A DNA stretch of 64,000 bases from Shimwellia blattae DSM 4481 = NBRC 105725 (GCF_000262305.1 NC_017910.1:682001-746000); one strand, 5' to 3'; counted from the stretch's first letter, positions 1 to 9,552 are shown. Numbers and translations are program-made. The notes: a model not told the origin generated them from the sequence alone.

Positions 1-33
1 AAAAATTTGGATATCGACTGGTTGTGCAGACAT
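1..33 (-). CDS. zapA: ZapA, cell division (Z-ring associated) protein, N-terminal 11 codons only
   Basis: The minus strand from 33 reads MSAQPVDIQIF, the exact beginning of enterobacterial ZapA, which bundles FtsZ filaments at midcell. An AGGAAGG ribosome site lies just upstream of the ATG (about 36-46 on the plus strand). The rest of the gene lies beyond the left edge. Its divergent pairing with ygfB is the normal enterobacterial arrangement, which supports the call despite the short fragment. Confidence 0.85.
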   Translation of the reverse strand, partial: MSAQPVDIQIF

Positions 34-314
34 GCCACCTTCCTGCTGATTAACGCCCCATAGGCCCACAGCCTGTCCGGGGCTGCGCGGGGGGCAAAAT
101 ATAGCTACCCTGAAACAAAGATACAAGCCCTGATGACGTCCTTTTTGCGGTTCGTATCAGGCCCGGGCTCTGGCTGGTCAGAATTAACACACTGACACAC
201 GCACTGCAACCGAACCCATCAACCACCCCATGTTGTCCGGGCTGATTCTGGTATCTCCGGGGGCCAAAGTGGTAGCATACCATGAACTCCACCTTCCAAC
301 GATGGCGAAAGCGC
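34..314. promoter_or_regulatory. zapA / ygfB divergent intergenic region
   Basis: This 281-base stretch separates the divergent zapA and ygfB starts and must hold both promoters. It has a C-rich, G-poor plus strand around 180-230 and no convincing ORF. I see no clear -35/-10 pair or operator that I would defend. The open frame running upstream of ygfB from 282 is not counted as coding, because family alignment places the start at 315. Confidence 0.5.
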
Positions 315-893
315 ATGTCTATACAGAACACGATGCCTGACTACGATAAAGTAGCTCAGTTACTCAACCAGCAAAACATTGGTCTGACCCCGTCAGAAAT
401 GCACGGTCTGATCAGCGGCATGCTGTGCGGCGGTTGCAAAGACAGCGCCTGGCAGCCACTGGTTCATGATCTGACAAATGAAGGCCTGGCCTTTAGCCAG
501 GACTTAGCCGAGGCCGTGCGCCAGATGCATGCCGCCACCAGTGATGCGCTGGACGACGATAACTTCCTGTTCCAGCTCTATATTCCTGACGACGATGACA
601 TCACCGTATTCCAGCGGGCAGACGCGCTGGCCGGCTGGGTAAACCACTTCCTGCTGGGCCTTGGCGTCACACAGCCGAAACTGGACAAAGTGAGCGGCGA
701 AACCGGCGAAGCCATTGACGATCTGCGGAATATCGCCCAGTTAGGATACGATGAAGACGAAGACCAGGAAGAGCTGGAAATGTCCCTGGAAGAAATCATC
801 GAATATGTCCGGGTTGCCGCGCTGCTGTGTAACGACACCTTCAACCACCCGGAACCGACCGCGCCGGAAGTGCGCAAACCGACATTACACTAA
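315..893 (+). CDS. ygfB: YgfB family protein (UPF0149)
   Basis: A 192-residue protein matching the length of E. coli YgfB. It opens MSIQNTMPDYDK and ends VRKPTLH, both typical of the family. A very acidic run (DEDEDQEELEMSLEEIIEYVRVAALL) lies near residues 145-170. The family is an all-helical cytosolic fold; in Pseudomonas a homologue modulates ampDh3 expression, but the role in enterobacteria is not established. The upstream ATG at 282 would add 11 residues absent from homologues, so 315 is chosen although its ribosome site is weak. It is the first gene of the ygfB-pepP-ubiH-ubiI operon. Confidence 0.9.
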   Translation: MSIQNTMPDYDKVAQLLNQQNIGLTPSEMHGLISGMLCGGCKDSAWQPLVHDLTNEGLAFSQDLAEAVRQMHAATSDALDDDNFLFQLYIPDDDDITVFQRADALAGWVNHFLLGLGVTQPKLDKVSGETGEAIDDLRNIAQLGYDEDEDQEELEMSLEEIIEYVRVAALLCNDTFNHPEPTAPEVRKPTLH

Positions 894-958
894 ACAACAG
901 CGGCCCGCAGACACCTTCTCTCTGGCGCGGCGGGCTCCCGGTTTTATAAGGAGATCTC

Positions 959-2272
959 ATGACCCAGCAAGCGTTTATCCGCCGTCGCCAGGCGCTACTT
1001 CGCAAAATGGCGCCCGCCAGTGCCGCACTGATCTTTGCCGCACCGGAAGCCAGCCGCAGCGCCGACAGTGAATACCCCTATCGCCAGAACAGCGATTTCT
1101 GGTACTTCACCGGCTTTAACGAGCCAGAAGCGCTGCTGGTGCTGATCAAAAGTGATGAGACCCACAGCCACAGCGTGCTGTTTAACCGCCTGCGGGATAA
1201 AACCGCAGAAATCTGGTTTGGCCGCCGCCTGGGTCAGGAAGCGGCCCCGGAAGCGCTGGGGGTGGACCGGGCGCTGGCGTTTTCTGAAATTGGTGAGCAG
1301 CTTCACCAGTTGCTCAACGGCCTGGATGTGGTCTACCACGCCCGGGGGGAGTACGACTGGGCCGATAGGCTGGTATTCAGTGCGCTCGACACCCTGCGCA
1401 AAGGCTCACGCCAGAATCTGCGAGCCCCGGCAACCCTGACCGACTGGCGCCCCTGGGTGCACGACATGCGGCTGTTTAAATCCCCCGAAGAGCTGGACAT
1501 CATGCGCCGCGCGGGCGAGATTTCCGCCCTGGCCCACACCCGGGCCATGGAAAAATGCCGCCCGGGCATGTTCGAATACCAGCTGGAAGGGGAGATCCTG
1601 CACGAGTTTACCCGCCACGGTGCCCGTTACCCCTCTTACAACACTATCGTTGGCAGCGGTGAGAACGGCTGCATTCTGCACTACACCGAAAACGAAAGCG
1701 CCATGCGCGCAGGCGATCTGGTGCTTATCGACGCCGGTTGCGAATACCAGGGCTACGCGGGGGATATTACCCGCACCTTCCCGGTCAACGGCAAATTTAC
1801 CCCAGCCCAGCGTGCGGTGTACGACATTGTGCTGGAGTCACTGGAAACCGCCATCCGGCTGTACCGCCCGGGCACCTCCATTCAGGCGGTCACCAGTGAA
1901 GTGGTGCGCATTATGGTCAGCGGCCTGGTGAGGCTTGGGATCCTCTGCGGGGATGTGGACACCCTGGTGGCGGAAAACGCCCACCGCCCGTATTTTATGC
2001 ACGGGCTCAGCCACTGGCTGGGGCTGGATGTACACGACGTGGGTGAGTACGGCCCCGATCGCTCGCGGATCCTTGAGCCCGGCATGGTGCTGACTGTGGA
2101 GCCCGGGCTGTATATTGCGCCGGATGCCGACGTCCCGGCGGAGTTTCGCGGGATAGGTATCCGTATCGAAGACGATATTGTGATTACTGAAAACGGCAAC
2201 GAAGTGCTCACCAGCGGGGTGGTCAAAACCGCCGACGATATCGAGGCGCTGATGGCAGCGTCCCGCCCGTGA
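959..2272 (+). CDS. pepP: Xaa-Pro aminopeptidase P
   Basis: A 437-residue cytosolic metallopeptidase of family M24B that removes an N-terminal residue preceding proline. The N-terminal creatinase-like domain (about 1-170) includes the conserved EYPYRQNSDFWYFTGFNEPEA stretch. The catalytic pita-bread domain follows, with the metal ligands visible as the two aspartates in LIDAGCEY...AGDITR (about 258 and 269), the histidine in HGLSHWLGLDVHD (about 352) and the glutamates in VEPGLYI and IRIEDDI (about 381 and 404). An AAGGAG ribosome site precedes ATG 959. The TGA stop overlaps the GTG start of ubiH by 4 bases, suggesting translational coupling. Confidence 0.96.
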   Translation: MTQQAFIRRRQALLRKMAPASAALIFAAPEASRSADSEYPYRQNSDFWYFTGFNEPEALLVLIKSDETHSHSVLFNRLRDKTAEIWFGRRLGQEAAPEALGVDRALAFSEIGEQLHQLLNGLDVVYHARGEYDWADRLVFSALDTLRKGSRQNLRAPATLTDWRPWVHDMRLFKSPEELDIMRRAGEISALAHTRAMEKCRPGMFEYQLEGEILHEFTRHGARYPSYNTIVGSGENGCILHYTENESAMRAGDLVLIDAGCEYQGYAGDITRTFPVNGKFTPAQRAVYDIVLESLETAIRLYRPGTSIQAVTSEVVRIMVSGLVRLGILCGDVDTLVAENAHRPYFMHGLSHWLGLDVHDVGEYGPDRSRILEPGMVLTVEPGLYIAPDADVPAEFRGIGIRIEDDIVITENGNEVLTSGVVKTADDIEALMAASRP

Positions 2273-3447
2273 GCGTGATAATCACCGGCGGGGGAATGGC
2301 GGGGGCCACCCTGGCGCTGGCTATCTCCCGGCTGACCGGCGGCCAGCTACCGGTGCACCTGGTGGAGTCGCGCATGCCGGATTCCACCACCCACCCCGGG
2401 TTTGATGCCCGGGCGATTGCGCTTTCCGGCGGCACTTGCCAGCAGCTACAGCGCCTGGGGATCTGGCCTGCGCTGGCCGATTGCGTCACGCCGATCACCA
2501 GCGTACACGTCAGCGATCGCGGCCACGCCGGGTTCACCACCCTCGAAGCCCGGGATTACGACATCAGCGCGCTGGGCCATGTTATTGAGCTTCATGAAGC
2601 GGGCCTGCGGCTGTTTCGCTTACTGGGCGAAGCCCCCGGGGTGACCCTCCACTGCCCGGCCCGGGTGACCGGGGTTGAACGCAGTGCGGAGCAGGTCACC
2701 GTCACCCTTGATAGTGGCGCGGTGCTCAGCGGCCAGTTACTGGTCGCGGCAGACGGCACCCGCTCACCGCTGGCGGGCCGTTGCGGTATTGAATGGCAGC
2801 AGCGTGACTACCAGCAGGTGGCGGTTATCGCCAATGTGGCCACCGCCCGGGGCCACCAGGGGCGTGCCTGGGAGCGTTTTACTGAGCATGGCCCGCTGGC
2901 CATGTTGCCCATGTCTGGTAAGCGCTGCTCTCTGGTATGGTGCTTCCCGGCTCACCGCCAGCAGGAGGTTGAACAGTGGAGCGATGCCCGCTTCTGCCGT
3001 GAACTGCAGCAGGCGTTCGGCTGGCGGCTGGGGCAAATTATGCACAGCGGCGTGCGCCACTGTTACCCGCTGGCGCTGACCCGGGCGGATCGCTGTGTTA
3101 CCCATCGCCTGGCGCTGGTGGGCAATGCGGCACAGACACTGCACCCGATTGCCGGTCAGGGGTTTAACCTCGGGATCCGCGACGTGGTGACCCTGGCCGA
3201 AATGCTGGCGCACGCCTGGCATGCCGGGAGCGATACCGGCGGCAGCGCTCTGCTGTCGGCGTATCAGGCGCGCCGGGCGGCGGATAAAACCGCCACCATC
3301 GGTGTTACCGATGGGCTGGTGAGTCTGTTTGCCAATCACTGGTTCCCGCTGGTTGTGGGCCGTAATCTCGGCCTGATGACCATGGAATGGATATCGCCGG
3401 CGCGTGATGCGCTGGCCTACCGCACCCTTGGCTGGGTTGCGCGTTAA
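2269..3447 (+). CDS. ubiH: 2-octaprenyl-6-methoxyphenol 4-hydroxylase (ubiquinone biosynthesis)
   Basis: A 392-residue FAD-dependent monooxygenase that hydroxylates the ring at C4 during ubiquinone synthesis, acting in the Ubi metabolon. The N-terminal dinucleotide-binding motif GGGMAGATLALAIS begins near residue 5. The family signature DARAIALS lies near residue 47 and the second FAD motif (GNAAQTLHPIAGQGFNLGIRD) near residues 283-305. The start is GTG at 2269, inside the pepP stop (GTGA). The paralogue ubiI follows 12 bases downstream, so the two hydroxylases are made from one message. Confidence 0.95.
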   Translation: MSVIITGGGMAGATLALAISRLTGGQLPVHLVESRMPDSTTHPGFDARAIALSGGTCQQLQRLGIWPALADCVTPITSVHVSDRGHAGFTTLEARDYDISALGHVIELHEAGLRLFRLLGEAPGVTLHCPARVTGVERSAEQVTVTLDSGAVLSGQLLVAADGTRSPLAGRCGIEWQQRDYQQVAVIANVATARGHQGRAWERFTEHGPLAMLPMSGKRCSLVWCFPAHRQQEVEQWSDARFCRELQQAFGWRLGQIMHSGVRHCYPLALTRADRCVTHRLALVGNAAQTLHPIAGQGFNLGIRDVVTLAEMLAHAWHAGSDTGGSALLSAYQARRAADKTATIGVTDGLVSLFANHWFPLVVGRNLGLMTMEWISPARDALAYRTLGWVAR

Positions 3448-3459
3448 CAGGAGTCTTAT

Positions 3460-4662
3460 GTGCAAAGCGTAGATGTGGCCATTGTTGGCGGCGGTATGGT
3501 GGGTCTTGCGGTGGCCTGTGGCCTGCAGGGGAGCGGCCTGCGGGTGGCGGTGCTGGAGCAGTCGGCCCCCCGCCCCGGGGCGGAGGATACCCCGGCCGGG
3601 CTGCGGGTTTCGGCGATCAATGCGGCCAGTGAAAAGTTACTCAGCCATCTCGGGGTCTGGGAGACCATTCTGCGCGGCCACGCCAGCAGTTATCACGGCA
3701 TGGAAGTGTGGGAGCGGGACAGCTTCGGGCGGATCGCGTTTGATGACAAAACCAGTGGCTACAGCCATCTGGGGCATATTGTGGAGAATGAATCCATCCG
3801 CCGCGCCCTGTGGCAACGGGCGGGCGAGTGCCGGGACGTTACGCTTATGGCCCCGGCGCACATCCAGCAACTGGCCCGGGGGGAGAACGACGCCTTTGTG
3901 AGCCTGACCGACGGCACAATGCTGACGGCCCGCCTGGTAGTGGGGGCAGACGGCGCCAACTCCTGGCTGCGCAGGCAGGCCGATATCCCGCTGACCTCCT
4001 GGGACTACCGGCACCATGCGCTGGTGGCAACGGTGCGCACAGAGCGCCCCCATGACGCGGTCGCCCGCCAGGTTTTTTATGCTGATGGCGTGCTGGCGTT
4101 CCTGCCGCTTAACGACGGGCATTTAAGCTCGATTGTCTGGTCATTAACCCCCGCAGAGGCCGCGCGCGTGGCGCAGCTGCCTGCGGCGGATTTTAACCGC
4201 GAGCTGGCGGTGGCGTTTGATACGCGCCTTGGCGTATGCACGCTGGAAAGCGAGCGCCTGTGCTTCCCGCTTACCGGGCGCTATGCCCGCCAGTTTGCCG
4301 GGCACCGCCTGGCCCTGACCGGAGATGCGGCCCACACTATCCACCCGCTGGCCGGGCAGGGGGTCAACCTCGGGTTTATGGACGCCGCAGAGCTTATTGC
4401 TGAGCTGCGCCGCCTGCATAAAGAGGGCAAAGACATTGGCGAATACCTGTACCTGCGCCGCTATGAGCGCAACCGCAAACACAGCGCCGCCCTGATGCTG
4501 GCCGGTATGCAGGGGTTTCGTGAGCTGTTCGCCGGTGACAACCCGGCGAAAAAGCTGGTGCGAGACTTAGGCTTAACCCTGGCCGACAGCCTGCCGGGGG
4601 TGAAGCCCCGGCTACTGCGCCAGGCCATGGGCCTGCACGACCTGCCCGAGTGGCTGCGCTGA
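3460..4662 (+). CDS. ubiI: 2-octaprenylphenol 5-hydroxylase (FAD monooxygenase)
   Basis: A 400-residue UbiH/UbiF/UbiI-family flavoprotein (formerly VisC) that hydroxylates C5 of the ubiquinone precursor. The FAD motif VDVAIVGGGMVGLAVACGLQ is at residues 4-23, and GDAAHTIHPLAGQGVNLGFMD near residues 287-307. The start is GTG at 3460, giving MQSVDVA as in E. coli. An ATG at 3458 overlaps it out of frame (ATGTG) and would stop after four codons. An AACAGGAG ribosome site serves the GTG. It is the last gene of the ygfB-pepP-ubiH-ubiI run. Confidence 0.95.
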   Translation: MQSVDVAIVGGGMVGLAVACGLQGSGLRVAVLEQSAPRPGAEDTPAGLRVSAINAASEKLLSHLGVWETILRGHASSYHGMEVWERDSFGRIAFDDKTSGYSHLGHIVENESIRRALWQRAGECRDVTLMAPAHIQQLARGENDAFVSLTDGTMLTARLVVGADGANSWLRRQADIPLTSWDYRHHALVATVRTERPHDAVARQVFYADGVLAFLPLNDGHLSSIVWSLTPAEAARVAQLPAADFNRELAVAFDTRLGVCTLESERLCFPLTGRYARQFAGHRLALTGDAAHTIHPLAGQGVNLGFMDAAELIAELRRLHKEGKDIGEYLYLRRYERNRKHSAALMLAGMQGFRELFAGDNPAKKLVRDLGLTLADSLPGVKPRLLRQAMGLHDLPEWLR

Positions 4663-5061
4663 TCCACCACCTGCCCCTGCCCGCAGCGGGGGCAGGGCGC
4701 CTCATTTGAAATATTCTAATTTGACCCCGCCAGTCGGATTACTTTTATTAATCCGAAGCAAATTCAGATGTAGTGATTTTGTTTACCTATTTTTCTGAAT
4801 TGTTATCTTCTTCTGATTTTTCACCTCTCATATGTGTGATTGTGCGGCATTAATCGCATTTCCTCAGTTTTATTCTCTGGCTATATCCACGCGGTTTCTG
4901 GCTGTAAGGTTATCTGACGGGTGGCCTGCGCTTATGGTTTAACGCCGGGTTAGGTGGTAAGTTTGCCGGTAAAGAGAACGTTTGCGTCGCCCCCGTGGCG
5001 CGGGGGAAAGGGCGTGTTGTGGGCTGCGGCAGGCAGCGCATATGGACTGAAAGAGGATAAA
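4663..5061. promoter_or_regulatory. ubiI-gcvT intergenic region: hairpin plus gcv control region
   Basis: About 400 bases without a gene. Just after ubiI an 8-bp inverted repeat (CCTGCCCC / GGGGCAGG, about 4672-4699) forms a hairpin without a T-run. The middle (4700-4880) is AT-rich, as expected for the Lrp- and GcvA-controlled gcv promoter region of enterobacteria. A CTAAT pentamer (4716-4720) fits the GcvA half-site known from E. coli. A PurR-like operator follows at 4972-4987. I looked for a glycine riboswitch in the leader and did not see one. Confidence 0.55.
4972..4987 (+). promoter_or_regulatory. PurR operator candidate upstream of gcvT
   Basis: The sequence AAGAGAACGTTTGCGT matches the PurR consensus ACGCAAACGTTTGCGT at 13 of 16 positions, with a perfect ACGTTTGCGT right half. 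PurR repression of gcvTHP is established in E. coli, linking one-carbon units to purine supply. The site lies about 75 bases before the gcvT start, so it would overlap the promoter or early leader. The transcription start itself cannot be placed from sequence alone. Confidence 0.7.
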
Positions 5062-6159
5062 ATGGCTCAGCAGACCCCGTTATTTGAACAGCACAATTTA
5101 TGCGGCGCGCGCATGGTGGACTTCCATGGCTGGATGATGCCGCTGCATTATGGCTCCCAGATTGATGAGCACCACGCGGTGCGCACCGATGCGGGCATGT
5201 TCGATGTGTCGCATATGACCATTGTCGATTTACACGGCAGCCGCACCCGCGAATTCCTGCGCTACCTGCTGGCTAACGACGTGGCCAAACTCAAAACCCC
5301 CGGTAAAGCCCTCTACAGCGCAATGCTGAACGCCTCCGCCGGTGTGATTGACGATCTGATTGTCTACTTCCTCTCTGAAGATGACTTCCGCCTGGTGGTT
5401 AACTCCGCCACCCGTGAAAAAGACCTCGCCTGGATTAACGAACACGCAGAGCACTTTGGCGTGACCGTTACCGTGCGCGACGATCTGGCACTGATTGCGG
5501 TGCAGGGCCCGAACGCACAGGCAAAAGCGCAAACCCTGTTTACGGAGCAGCAGCGCCAGGCCGTTGCGGGCATGAAACCCTTCTTCGGCGTGCAGGCGGG
5601 GGATTTCTTTATCGCCACCACCGGCTACACCGGCGAAGCCGGGTACGAAATTGCCCTGCCTAAAGAGCAGGCGGCTACATTCTGGGCGGATCTGGTCAAA
5701 GCCGGGGTCAAACCCTGCGGGCTCGGGGCGCGCGATACGCTGCGCCTGGAGGCCGGTATGAATTTATATGGTCAGGATATGGACGAGGGCGTCTCCCCGC
5801 TGGCGGCCAATATGGGCTGGACCATTGCCTGGGAGCCGCAGGATCGCGACTTTATCGGCCGTGAAAAACTCGAACAGCAGCGTGAAAAGGGCACCGATAC
5901 CCTGGTGGGGCTGGTGATGACCGAAAAAGGCGTGCTGCGCAGCGGCCTGCCGGTGCGCTTCTTTGATGAAGACGGCCACTGCCAGGAAGGGGTTATCACC
6001 AGCGGCACCTTTTCCCCGACCCTGGGCTACAGTATTGCCCTGGCCCGCGCTCCGGCCGGTGCCGGTAAGCGTGCCGTGGTCCAGATCCGTAACCGCGAGT
6101 TACCGGTTACGGTGACTAAACCCGTTTTTGTTCGCGCCGGTAAACCCGTCGCGCAGTAA
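5062..6159 (+). CDS. gcvT: Glycine cleavage system T protein (aminomethyltransferase)
   Basis: A 365-residue tetrahydrofolate-dependent protein that takes the aminomethyl group from lipoylated GcvH, releasing ammonia and forming 5,10-methylene-THF. The start ATG 5062 (MAQQTPLFEQHNLCGARM) follows GAAAGAGG and matches E. coli. The open frame continuing upstream to 4954 is leader and includes the PurR site. The conserved folate-binding stretches VDFHGWMMPLHYG and GARDTLRLEAGMNLYGQDMDE are intact. It is the first gene of gcvT-gcvH-gcvP. Confidence 0.96.
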   Translation: MAQQTPLFEQHNLCGARMVDFHGWMMPLHYGSQIDEHHAVRTDAGMFDVSHMTIVDLHGSRTREFLRYLLANDVAKLKTPGKALYSAMLNASAGVIDDLIVYFLSEDDFRLVVNSATREKDLAWINEHAEHFGVTVTVRDDLALIAVQGPNAQAKAQTLFTEQQRQAVAGMKPFFGVQAGDFFIATTGYTGEAGYEIALPKEQAATFWADLVKAGVKPCGLGARDTLRLEAGMNLYGQDMDEGVSPLAANMGWTIAWEPQDRDFIGREKLEQQREKGTDTLVGLVMTEKGVLRSGLPVRFFDEDGHCQEGVITSGTFSPTLGYSIALARAPAGAGKRAVVQIRNRELPVTVTKPVFVRAGKPVAQ

Positions 6160-6179
6160 ATCGCTATCAGGAGATAACA

Positions 6180-6569
6180 ATGAGCAATGTGCCTAATGAA
6201 CTGAAATACAGCAAAGAGCATGAGTGGCTGCGTAAGGAAGCGGACGGTACATATACCGTTGGGATCACGGAACATGCTCAGGAGCTGCTGGGGGATATGG
6301 TGTTTGTTGACCTGCCTGATGTGGGCACCACCGTTGCCGCAGGTGACGACTGCGCAGTGGCTGAATCTGTTAAAGCGGCTTCCGACATCTATGCACCGGT
6401 CAGCGGTGAGATTGTTGCCGTGAACGATGCGCTGGGCGACGCCCCGGAGCTGGTAAACAGCGAGCCCTACGCAGCAGGCTGGATTTTCAAAATCAAAGCC
6501 AGCGACGAGGCGGAAATCAATGCCCTGCTGGACGCCACAGCCTATGAAGCGCTGTTAGAAAACGAGTAA
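6180..6569 (+). CDS. gcvH: Glycine cleavage system H protein (lipoyl carrier)
   Basis: A 129-residue lipoyl-domain protein that shuttles the aminomethyl intermediate between GcvP, GcvT and lipoamide dehydrogenase. The lipoylated residue is Lys65 in AVAESVKAASDIYAPVSG, the exact E. coli position. AGGAGAT precedes the ATG, 20 bases after gcvT. Confidence 0.97.
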   Translation: MSNVPNELKYSKEHEWLRKEADGTYTVGITEHAQELLGDMVFVDLPDVGTTVAAGDDCAVAESVKAASDIYAPVSGEIVAVNDALGDAPELVNSEPYAAGWIFKIKASDEAEINALLDATAYEALLENE

Positions 6570-6576
6570 TAGCAGT

Positions 6577-6596
6577 GGGCCGGATTTATCCGGCCC
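6577..6596 (+). terminator. Intercistronic hairpin between gcvH and gcvP
   Basis: A perfect 8-bp stem GGGCCGGA / TCCGGCCC with a TTTA loop lies 7 bases after the gcvH stop. It is followed by GTTGG rather than a T-run, so it is more likely an mRNA-stabilising or weak attenuating hairpin than a full terminator. It could adjust gcvP output relative to gcvTH. Confidence 0.5.
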
Positions 6597-6660
6597 GTTG
6601 GTTTCTGATTTTTATATCTGGTCCTATTTCCCGGCCAGGATGTTGCAGGAATAACCACTC

Positions 6661-9534
6661 ATGACCCAGACCTTACCGCAGCTTGAACACAGTGATGCTT
6701 TTATTGACCGCCATATCGGCCCTTCTGCTGAACAACAGCAGGAGATGCTGGCGACCGTTGGCGCGGCATCGTTACATGCCCTGACCGCCAGTATTGTCCC
6801 GGCAGATATCCAGCTGGAGCAGCCGCCGCAAACGGGCGCTGCCGCCACGGAATTTGCCGCACTGGCAGAGCTCAAAGCCATCGCCGGGCGCAATAAACGC
6901 TTTAAAAACTATATCGGTATGGGTTATGCCGCGGTGCACACCCCGCCGGTTATTCTGCGCAATATGCTGGAAAACCCGGGCTGGTATACCGCGTATACCC
7001 CCTACCAGCCGGAGGTCTCCCAGGGGCGTCTGGAAGCGCTGCTGAACTTCCAGCAACTGACCCTGGACCTGACCGGGCTGGATATGGCCTCCGCCTCACT
7101 GCTGGATGAAGCCACCGCCGCAGCGGAAGCCATGGCCATGGCAAAGCGCGTCAGCAAGCTGAAAACCGCCAACCGCTTCTTTGTGGCGGCAGACGTTCAC
7201 CCGCAGACCCTGGATGTGGTGCGCACCCGGGCGGAAACCTTTGGTTTTGATGTCATTGTGGATGAGGCCAGCAAAGCGCTGGACCATCAGGATCTGTTCG
7301 GTGTGCTGCTGCAACAAGTGGGCACCACCGGTGACGTTCACGATTACAGCGGGCTTATCGCTGAGCTGAAAGCCCGCCAGGTGGTGGTCAGCGTGGCGGC
7401 AGATTTAATGGCGCTGGTACTGCTGACGGCCCCGGGCAAACAGGGGGCCGATATTGTCTTTGGCTCCGCCCAGCGCTTTGGCGTGCCCATGGGCTACGGT
7501 GGCCCGCACGCGGCATTCTTTGCCAGCCGCGATGAATTTAAACGCGCCATGCCTGGCCGCATTATCGGGGTATCGAAAGATGCCGCCGGACAAACGGCCC
7601 TGCGTATGGCGATGCAAACCCGCGAGCAGCACATCCGCCGCGAGAAAGCGAACTCGAACATCTGCACCTCTCAGGTGCTGCTGGCGAATATCGCCAGCCT
7701 GTATGCGGTATACCACGGCCCGGAAGGGTTAAAGCGCATCGCCCGGCGTATCCACCGCTTTGCGGATATTCTTGCCGCCGGTCTGCAGGCCAAAGGCATC
7801 ACGCTGCGCCATAACAGCTGGTTTGACACCCTGTGTGTGGACGTGGCCGATAAAGCCGCGGTGCTTGCCCGGGCAGAGGCCCGCCAGATAAACCTGCGCA
7901 GCGATATTCATAACGCGGTCGGCATCACGCTGGATGAAACCACCACCCGTGAAGATATTGCCGCGCTGTTTGCCGTGCTGCTAGGGGATGAGCATGGCCT
8001 GGCGATTGACGCGCTGGACAAAGACGTAGCGCTGGACAGCCGCTCAGTGCCGGCCACCATGCTGCGTGACGATGCTATTCTGACGCACCCGGTCTTTAAC
8101 CGCTACCACAGCGAAACCGAGATGATGCGCTACATGCACAGCCTGGAGCGCAAGGATCTGGCACTCAACCAGGCGATGATCCCGCTGGGCTCCTGCACCA
8201 TGAAGCTCAACGCCGCCGCAGAGATGATCCCGATCACCTGGCCGGAATTTGCGGAGCTGCACCCGTTCTGCCCGGCAGACCAGGCGCAGGGGTATCACCA
8301 GATGATAAGCCAGCTTTCCGACTGGCTGGTAAAACTGACCGGCTACGATGCGCTGTGTATGCAGCCGAACTCCGGCGCCCAGGGTGAGTACGCGGGCCTG
8401 CTGGCGATTCGCCGCTACCACGCCAGCCGTAACGAATCCCGGCGCGATATCTGCCTGATCCCGAGCTCTGCCCACGGCACTAACCCGGCCTCTGCCCATA
8501 TGGCGGGGATGCAGGTAGTCGTTGTGGCCTGCGACAAGCAGGGCAATATTGATCTCGGCGATCTGCGCGCCAAAGCGGAACAGTACGCGGATCAGCTGTC
8601 CTGCATTATGGTGACGTATCCCTCTACCCACGGGGTATACGAAGAGACCATCCGCGACGTGTGCGATGTCGTGCATCAGTTTGGCGGCCAGGTCTACCTT
8701 GATGGCGCCAACATGAATGCGCAGGTGGGGATCACCTCCCCGGGCCATATCGGGGCGGATGTGTCGCACCTTAACTTACATAAAACCTTCTGTATCCCCC
8801 ACGGTGGCGGCGGCCCGGGTATGGGGCCGATTGGGGTTAAAGCGCATCTGGCGCCGTTTGTTCCCGGCCACAGCGTGGTGCAAATTGAAGAGATGCTGAC
8901 CCAGCAGGGGGCCGTATCTGCCGCGCCGTTTGGCAGCGCCTCTATTCTGCCAATAAGCTGGATGTACATCCGCATGATGGGGGCCGAAGGGCTGAAAAAA
9001 GCCAGCCAGGTGGCAATCCTGAATGCCAACTACATCGCCGCCCGCCTGAAAGGGGCGTTCCCGGTGCTGTATACCGGCGACAACGGCTACGTGGCCCACG
9101 AGTGCATTCTCGATATTCGCCCCCTGAAAGAGCAGACCGGTATCAGCGAGCTGGATATTGCCAAGCGCCTTATCGACTATGGCTTCCACGCCCCGACCAT
9201 GTCATTCCCGGTTGCCGGTACTCTGATGGTGGAGCCGACCGAGTCGGAAAGCAAAGCTGAGCTGGATCGCTTTATTGAAGCGATGCTGGCGATTCGCAGT
9301 GAAATGGACCGGGTGGCCGCCGGTGAATGGCCGCTGAGCGATAACCCGCTGGTGAACGCGCCGCACATTCAGCAGGAGCTGGTGGGTGAGTGGGTGCACC
9401 CGTACAGCCGCGAGCTGGCCGTATTCCCGGCCGGGGTTGCTGATAAATACTGGCCGACGGTGAAGCGCCTGGACGATGTCTACGGCGACCGTCATCTGTT
9501 TTGCTCCTGTGTCCCGGTGAGCGAGTACCAGTAA
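6661..9534 (+). CDS. gcvP: Glycine dehydrogenase (decarboxylating), P protein
   Basis: A 957-residue PLP enzyme, the E. coli length, that decarboxylates glycine and loads the aminomethyl group onto GcvH. The two homologous halves typical of the homodimeric form are both present. The PLP lysine is Lys708 in HLNLHKTFCIPHGGGGPG. The start at 6661 has CAGGAAT upstream, and the next in-frame Met codons would cut into conserved sequence. A strong terminator follows directly, ending the operon. Confidence 0.97.
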   Translation: MTQTLPQLEHSDAFIDRHIGPSAEQQQEMLATVGAASLHALTASIVPADIQLEQPPQTGAAATEFAALAELKAIAGRNKRFKNYIGMGYAAVHTPPVILRNMLENPGWYTAYTPYQPEVSQGRLEALLNFQQLTLDLTGLDMASASLLDEATAAAEAMAMAKRVSKLKTANRFFVAADVHPQTLDVVRTRAETFGFDVIVDEASKALDHQDLFGVLLQQVGTTGDVHDYSGLIAELKARQVVVSVAADLMALVLLTAPGKQGADIVFGSAQRFGVPMGYGGPHAAFFASRDEFKRAMPGRIIGVSKDAAGQTALRMAMQTREQHIRREKANSNICTSQVLLANIASLYAVYHGPEGLKRIARRIHRFADILAAGLQAKGITLRHNSWFDTLCVDVADKAAVLARAEARQINLRSDIHNAVGITLDETTTREDIAALFAVLLGDEHGLAIDALDKDVALDSRSVPATMLRDDAILTHPVFNRYHSETEMMRYMHSLERKDLALNQAMIPLGSCTMKLNAAAEMIPITWPEFAELHPFCPADQAQGYHQMISQLSDWLVKLTGYDALCMQPNSGAQGEYAGLLAIRRYHASRNESRRDICLIPSSAHGTNPASAHMAGMQVVVVACDKQGNIDLGDLRAKAEQYADQLSCIMVTYPSTHGVYEETIRDVCDVVHQFGGQVYLDGANMNAQVGITSPGHIGADVSHLNLHKTFCIPHGGGGPGMGPIGVKAHLAPFVPGHSVVQIEEMLTQQGAVSAAPFGSASILPISWMYIRMMGAEGLKKASQVAILNANYIAARLKGAFPVLYTGDNGYVAHECILDIRPLKEQTGISELDIAKRLIDYGFHAPTMSFPVAGTLMVEPTESESKAELDRFIEAMLAIRSEMDRVAAGEWPLSDNPLVNAPHIQQELVGEWVHPYSRELAVFPAGVADKYWPTVKRLDDVYGDRHLFCSCVPVSEYQ

Positions 9535-9552
9535 GCGGTTATGTGAGTAACA

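Noticed and set aside
1..314. 6S RNA (ssrS) near zapA
   Set aside because: In this synteny ssrS lies downstream of zapA, beyond the left edge; the region here does not contain it.
4880..5061. Glycine riboswitch in the gcvT leader
   Set aside because: No recognisable tandem aptamer core; enterobacterial gcvTHP is controlled by GcvA/GcvR, Lrp and PurR, and a PurR-like site is visible.
8044..8769. Long minus-strand open frame inside gcvP
   Set aside because: Antisense shadow of a highly conserved gene with strong codon bias; histidine- and arginine-rich translation without domain features.
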